A stretch of 64,000 nucleotides of DNA from Apium graveolens (taxonomy: Eukaryota; Streptophyta; Magnoliopsida; Apiales; Apiaceae): the NCBI RefSeq assembly GCF_009905375.1, contig NC_133652.1, positions 123,773,205 through 123,837,204 on the forward strand, given 5' to 3'. The position numbers and the translations under genes are program-made. The notes beneath the pieces were generated by a model. It did no database searches. It was given only the letters and a program-made list of their open reading frames with translations, and was not told the DNA's origin. Positions 59,349 through 64,000 of the stretch are shown here, piece by piece (the stretch's first letter is position 1; every line of letters begins with the position of its first letter).

Positions 59349-61322
59349 AAACTAAATAGATTTAGAGAAAGAACCTGAAACCATTCCAAGTTCATTTACC
59401 AATCTTGTAAAAGTAGCTTCACATAGTGGTTTTGTGAAGATATCTGCTAGTTGTTGATCTGTTGGAACAAAATGCAATTCTACTGTACCTTCCATCACAT
59501 GTTCCCTTATGAAGTGGTACCTAATGCTGATGTGCTTTGTCATTGAGTGTTGAACTGGATTACCTGTCATAGCAATAGCACTTTAATTATCACAGTAAAT
59601 AGGTATTTTAGAAAATTCTAACCCATAATCCAGTAACTAATTCTTCATCCAAAGAATCTGTACACAATAACTTCCTGCAGCTATGTACTCTACCTCTGCA
59701 GTTGATGTGGAAATTGACTTTTGTTTCTTGCTAAACCAAGAAACTAATCTGCCTCCAAGAAATTGGCAGCTTCCACTTGTGATTTTCCTGTCAATTTTGC
59801 ACCCTGCAAAATCTGCATCTGAGTAACCTATTAGCTTAAAGTATGATTCCTTAGGATACCACAATCCTAGATCAACTGTACCCTTAAGGTACTTGAAAAT
59901 TCTTTTCACAGCTGTTAAGTGAGGTTCTCTTGGATCTGCTTGAAATCTTGCACAAAGACAGGTAGCTTACATGATATCAGGTCTACTTGCAGTTAGATAG
60001 AGTAATGAGCCAATCATACCTCTGTAATCAGTAATATCTACTGATGTACCAGTATCCTTATCCAATTTTGTTGCAGTGGCCATAGGAGTGGATGCACTTG
60101 AACAGTCTTGCATTCCAAATTTCTTCAATAAATTTTTGGTGTACTTAGATTGACAAATAAAAGTTCCTTCTTCATTCTGCTTGACTTGAAGGCCCAGAAA
60201 ATAGCTATGTTCTCCCATCATACTCATTTGATATCTTGACTGCATTAGCTTGGCAAACCTTTTACAAAGTCTGTCATTGTAGAACCAAAAATTATATCAT
60301 CAACATATATTTGCACCAAAAGTAAGTCCTTTCCATGGTTGAGATAGAATATAGTTTTGTCAATAGTCCCTCTGTTAAATCCACTTTCCAGAAGAAACTG
60401 AGCTAATGTCTCATACCATGCTCTTGGAGCTTGCTTAAGGCCATAAAGTGCTTTATTAAGTCTGTAGACATGATGAGGAAATTTTGAATCTGCAAAACCT
60501 GGAGGTTGTTCAACATATACTTCTTCTTCCAATTCTCCATTAAGAAAAGCACTTTTTACATCCATTTGAAAGACTGTAAACTTTTTGTGAGCAGCATAAG
60601 CCAAAAATATTCTTAGGGCTTCCAATCTAGCAATTGGTGCAAATGTTTCATCATAATCAATTCCCTCCTGTTGAGAATATCCTTTTGCAACCAGCCTTGC
60701 TTATTCCTTGTAATTATGCCATCACTATCAATTTTGTTTATGAACACCCATTTTGTACCAACAACTGATCTGTTCTTTGGTCTTGGCACTAGGGTCCAGA
60801 CTTTATTTCTTTCAAATTCATTTAACTCTTCCTGCATTGCTTGCACCCAATCAGCATCTTGAAGAGCTTCTTCCACTTTCTTTGGTTCAGCCTGAGAATG
60901 AAAAGAATGATAGAGACACTCATTTGATGTTGCTGTTCTAGTTCTAATACCTGCTTCAGGATCTCCAATAATCAAGTCAGGTGTATGTGCTTTAGTCCAC
61001 TTCCTTGCAGATGGAAGGTTATCTCTAGAACTGGATGCTCCCCCATGATCCATGCTGTCTCCATCAACATTTTTTGATGCTCCCCCTGAAATCATGCTCT
61101 CTGAGTTGGATCCTTCAGAATTTGAGTTTCCAGAATTATCAGAACTTGGCCCATCAGAACTTGATGAATCAGAACTTGAAGAGCCTGTTCTAGGTTCTGA
61201 TGCTTCTTGAGATGTAGTTGGATCTTCAATACGCTCCCCCTACACAGTTACATTTTCCTTTGGCGTAGTCACCACAGTTTCAATAACATCAGAGTTTGCA
61301 GTATCAGGATTTAGACTAACAG
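59349..61322 (-). pseudogene. Reverse transcriptase and RNase H of element H
   Basis: [54 protein letters not shown] and the catalytic [10 protein letters not shown], intact. A frameshift near 60680 hits the usual ARLVAKGY segment and another lies near 60245. RNase H: GYSDADFAGCKIDRKITSG, STAEVEYIAA, YCDN followed by TAA, then HISIRYHFIREHV and LADIFTKPL. Only a few lesions, so comparatively young. Confidence 0.9.
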
Positions 61323-62690
61323 AATTTACAGTACAGAATTTAAAACTTCATTCTCAAATCTCAACGGATCATGATCATTGAAATCCTCAAGTCCAGTAAT
61401 CTTCTTATCATCAAAAGAGACATTGATAGATTCCATGACAACCCTTGTTCTTAAATTGTAGACTCTGAAGGATTTTGTGGAAAGTGGATATCCAACAAAG
61501 ATTCCTTCAACAGCTTTTAGATCAGATTTGGATAGTTGTTCAGGATGAGTCTTAAGAACAAAAAACTTGCATCTAAATACATGAAAGTACTTCAGATTTG
61601 GCTTCTTTTTCTTCACCATCTCATATGGTGTCTTTCCATGCTTGTTGATAAGTGTTGCATTCTGAGTAAAATAAGCAGTCTGTACAGCTTCAGCCCAAAA
61701 GTAGGTTGGTAACTTTGTTTCATCAAGCATAGTTCATGCAGCTTCAATAAGAGTTCTATTCTTTCTTTCAACAACTCCATTTTTCTGTGGAGTTCCAAGA
61801 GCAGAGAATTCCTGCTTTATTCCATGGTCTTTGCAGAACTCTTCCATGATGAAATTCTTGAACTCAGTGCCATTATCACTTCTTATGATTTTTATAGAGG
61901 CTTTGACCAATTTATCCAGTTGTTTGACATGATCAATCAAGATAGATGTAGTTTCACTTTTTGTGTGCAAGAAATACACCCATGTGTATCTGGTAAACTC
62001 ATCTACTATGACCATAGCATATTTCTTCTTTGCAATAGACATGACATTCACTGGATGAAATAGATCAACATGTAGTAGGTGATAAGGCTCAAGAATTGAA
62101 GATTCAGTCTTGCTCTTGAATGAAGTTTTTCTTTGTTTTGCCTTTTGACATGAATCACAAAGGCCATCAGGAGAAAATACTAATTTTGGCAGTCCTCTCA
62201 CAAGATCTTTCTTGACTAGTTCATTTATATTATTGAAATTTAAATGAGAGAGTTTCTTGTGCCAATCCCAGCTTTCTTCAATTGATGCTCTACTTAACAG
62301 ACAGATTGCAGAACCATCAGAACTTGTTGAAAGCTTAGCTTTATAAATGTTACCATGCCTGTATCCCTTTAGAACAGCTTTGCCTGTAGATTTGCTTATA
62401 ACTTCACAGTGTTCTTCAAAGAAATCCATATGATAACCTCTGTCACAGATTTGACTAACACTTAGCAGATTGTGTTTAAGTCCCGAGACTAGAGCTACTT
62501 TTTCAATGATGACATTCCCAAGATTGATATTTCCATATCCCAGAGTTTTTCTCATGTTTCCATCTCCATAAGAAACTCCTGGGCCAGCTTTCTCCACAAA
62601 GTCTGATAGCAGGGCTTTATTTCCAGTCATATGTCCTTAACATCCACTGTCCAGAACTAGGATGTTTTTCCTGTTGCCCTGCAATCACAA
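61323..62690 (-). pseudogene. Protease and integrase of element H
   Basis: The protease has LDSGC followed by TAA and GHMTGNKALLSDF (near 62650). The pre-integrase region has WHKKLSHLNF and CDSCQKAKQRK. The integrase core keeps D-D-E: HVDLFHP, RSDNGTEF, and NGVVERKNRT. TGA at about 61733 replaces an Arg codon (CGA) before TMLDETKLP. The rest is open to about 61326. Gag and pol share one frame with stops between them. Confidence 0.9.
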
Positions 62691-62693
62691 AGA

Positions 62694-63032
62694 CCACTAA
62701 TGATTAGTTTTAAGGACCCAGACTTGCTTGGACCCTTTGGCCTTTTTAATTTTGTTAACATTTGCAGCGGATTTAATATCAGAGTTTAAGTTAATATTTT
62801 TCTTATTAGAATTTACAGTATCAGACTTTGCATCAGAACTTACACTACAAGGAATAATGCTAACTTTCTTTAAAGAAGGTTTTATTTGATAATAATCATA
62901 GTATAAACTATGATATTCCTTACAAGTATAAATAGAATGCCATAAACTACCACAATGAAAACAAGGATTTTGTGGCTTAAACCTAACAGTCTTACTCATA
63001 ACTCCTGACTTAGAAGGTAAGGAGTTTATATT
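62694..63032 (-). pseudogene. C-terminal part of gag, element H
   Basis: Open frame from 62999 with a CCHC-like knuckle CFHCGSLWHSIYTC, a Ser/Asn/Lys-rich stretch and the tail SKQVWVLKTNH, the same tail as in element A gag. LTR I begins at 63033 and separates this piece from the rest of gag, which lies outside the window. Confidence 0.8.
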
Positions 63033-64000
63033 TGTTGTGCATATGTTGTATACTTGATGATTTCATGAACAAAACACCTTGGTAGATTTTACTTGGTGAA
63101 AATGTAGCACTCGACGGATAAGGATTATAGTCCCGACGGATACCTCATTTCAGTCCTGATGGATGATGACTTATTATCCATCGAGTGAGTAGCTTATGTA
63201 ACAATAAGTTTGTAGCACATTTTTGCCTACACCTTTGTATATATTATGTAGTAGCATATTAGTCATGTTGACTTTAACTAGATATGCAGAATAGGTTGAT
63301 TAATTGTACATAGATGATGTCTTGTAAGTCTGCATAAATGAAATGAAGACAAGTACCAAACAGCTACTGACGGATGATTAACAAAGCCATCGACGGATGA
63401 TCAAATAGCTATCAACGGATGATCAATATAGCAGTCGACGGATGATCAACTAAGCCATCAACGGATGATCATAAACTCGACGGATGATCATGTACTCAAC
63501 GGATAAAGAATTTAAATATCTATTGACAGTGACAACACAGTCACATGCGTCGAGTGTATGAAAATGGAATGTGGTAGCTTATTCAACTGGGTTTTCGAGA
63601 ACAAAGAAGCATTGTCATTTCCATGCTATTATGAAGATATTCAAAGATGTTGGAATAGAGTAATGAAGTAGCATTGTATTAGACTAGATAGTTTTTGTTT
63701 TATTATCTTGTCTCATTGCTTTGTAATCTTGGTGATATATAAACCAAGAAGCAGCAAATAGAAAATCATCTGAGATACAAGCAGGGAAACATTTATAAGC
63801 TGCACTCTTAGCATTTCTCTGCATTCTTAGTTGTTCAATATTTGTAAGCAGCTGTGAGCTTTTTGCACACAGAGTTCTCTCGATATATATTATATATCTC
63901 TGGTGGAATCATTCAATCCACCAGAAAGTTTTTAAAGACTCTTGTTTTTAGTTACTTATGTTTTGATTCATTTCAAGTCTCTATTCCGCATTCTGCTAAT
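63033..64000 (+). repeat. LTR I (SIRE-type copia), continuing beyond the window
   Basis: Begins TGTTGTGCATATG and is homologous over its whole visible length to the solo LTR 47394-48420 in the other orientation. By that comparison about 30-60 bases remain outside. Whether it is a solo LTR or the 5' LTR of a full element cannot be told. The flank ATATT (63028-63032) is the predicted target duplication. A TATA-like GATATATAAACC lies at about 63734-63745. Confidence 0.88.
63362..63512 (+). repeat. CGACGGATGATC minisatellite in LTR I
   Basis: Seven to eight copies of CRACGGATGATCA spaced mostly 19-24 bases apart by short variable spacers. Two related copies lie at 63111-63170. The solo LTR of the same family has fewer copies at the same place. 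Confidence 0.88.

Larger units (their letters stand above)
53295..63032 (-). mobile_element. Element H: SIRE-type copia with a very long extra ORF, 5' end outside the window
   Basis: Runs right to left: gag C-terminus, protease, integrase, RT, RNase H, a ~1.5-kb noncoding stretch, a ~1.25-kcodon extra ORF, polypurine tract, 3' LTR. LTR I interrupts gag at 63033, so the 5' LTR lies beyond the window. The flank left of the 3' LTR is GAGTG, the predicted target duplication. An extra ORF after pol is the defining trait of SIRE/Maximus-type copia elements. Confidence 0.92.

Noticed and set aside
63362..63512. CRISPR-like array of CGACGGATGATC
   Set aside because: Units are 12-13 bases with short similar spacers inside a plant LTR; it is a minisatellite.

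Overview
This window is nuclear DNA of a flowering plant, almost certainly a eudicot. It is a nest of LTR retrotransposons with one small island of decayed plant gene sequence. Evidence for a plant: chromodomain Ty3/gypsy (Tekay/Del type) and SIRE-type Ty1/copia lineages, primer sites complementary to initiator-Met tRNA, AT-rich noncoding DNA, GT-AG introns, and exon 1 of a gene resembling plant RPM1-interacting protein 13. An asterid such as Apiaceae is my guess from the style of the LTRs and cannot be proven here. No rRNA, tRNA, CRISPR or organelle sequence was seen. Nearly all coding sequence is broken.

Layout. 1-1725 and 9097-11659: scrambled, very old Ty3/gypsy DNA on the minus strand (C). 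1726-9096: element A, a SIRE-like copia inserted in it, with both LTRs, a nearly whole gag and no integrase or reverse transcriptase. 11660-23808: element B, a plus-strand Tekay-type gypsy with 3.3-kb LTRs. 23809-30355: element E, a minus-strand copia (Angela/Tork-like) into which B inserted. 30356-31811: element F, the 3' end of a SIRE-type copia into which E inserted. 31812-43615: element D, a minus-strand relative of B into whose LTR F inserted. 43616-44014: unassigned flank. 44015 to about 49938: a probable CACTA-like unit enclosing a decayed host gene, whose exon 1 is split by a solo LTR (47394-48420, target duplication CCATC). 49939-53294: a fragment of a SIRE extra ORF (G) holding another solo LTR (J, 51674-53097, target duplication CATGG). 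53295-63032: element H, a long minus-strand SIRE-type copia. 63033-64000: start of an LTR (I) inserted in the gag of H.

How the parts fit. The insertion order is D, then F in D, E in F, B in E. The left parts of B, E, F and D are all missing at one point, 11659/11660, so a single deletion (or an assembly join) explains the whole left side.

Most notable biology. Elements B and D carry two reading frames outside gag-pol: a 38-41-codon frame inside the LTR and a ~244-codon proline-rich frame between primer site and gag. Each frame is kept over its full length in both elements apart from point stop codons, most of them CAG to TAG. The three SIRE-like LTR families each carry their own short motif array.
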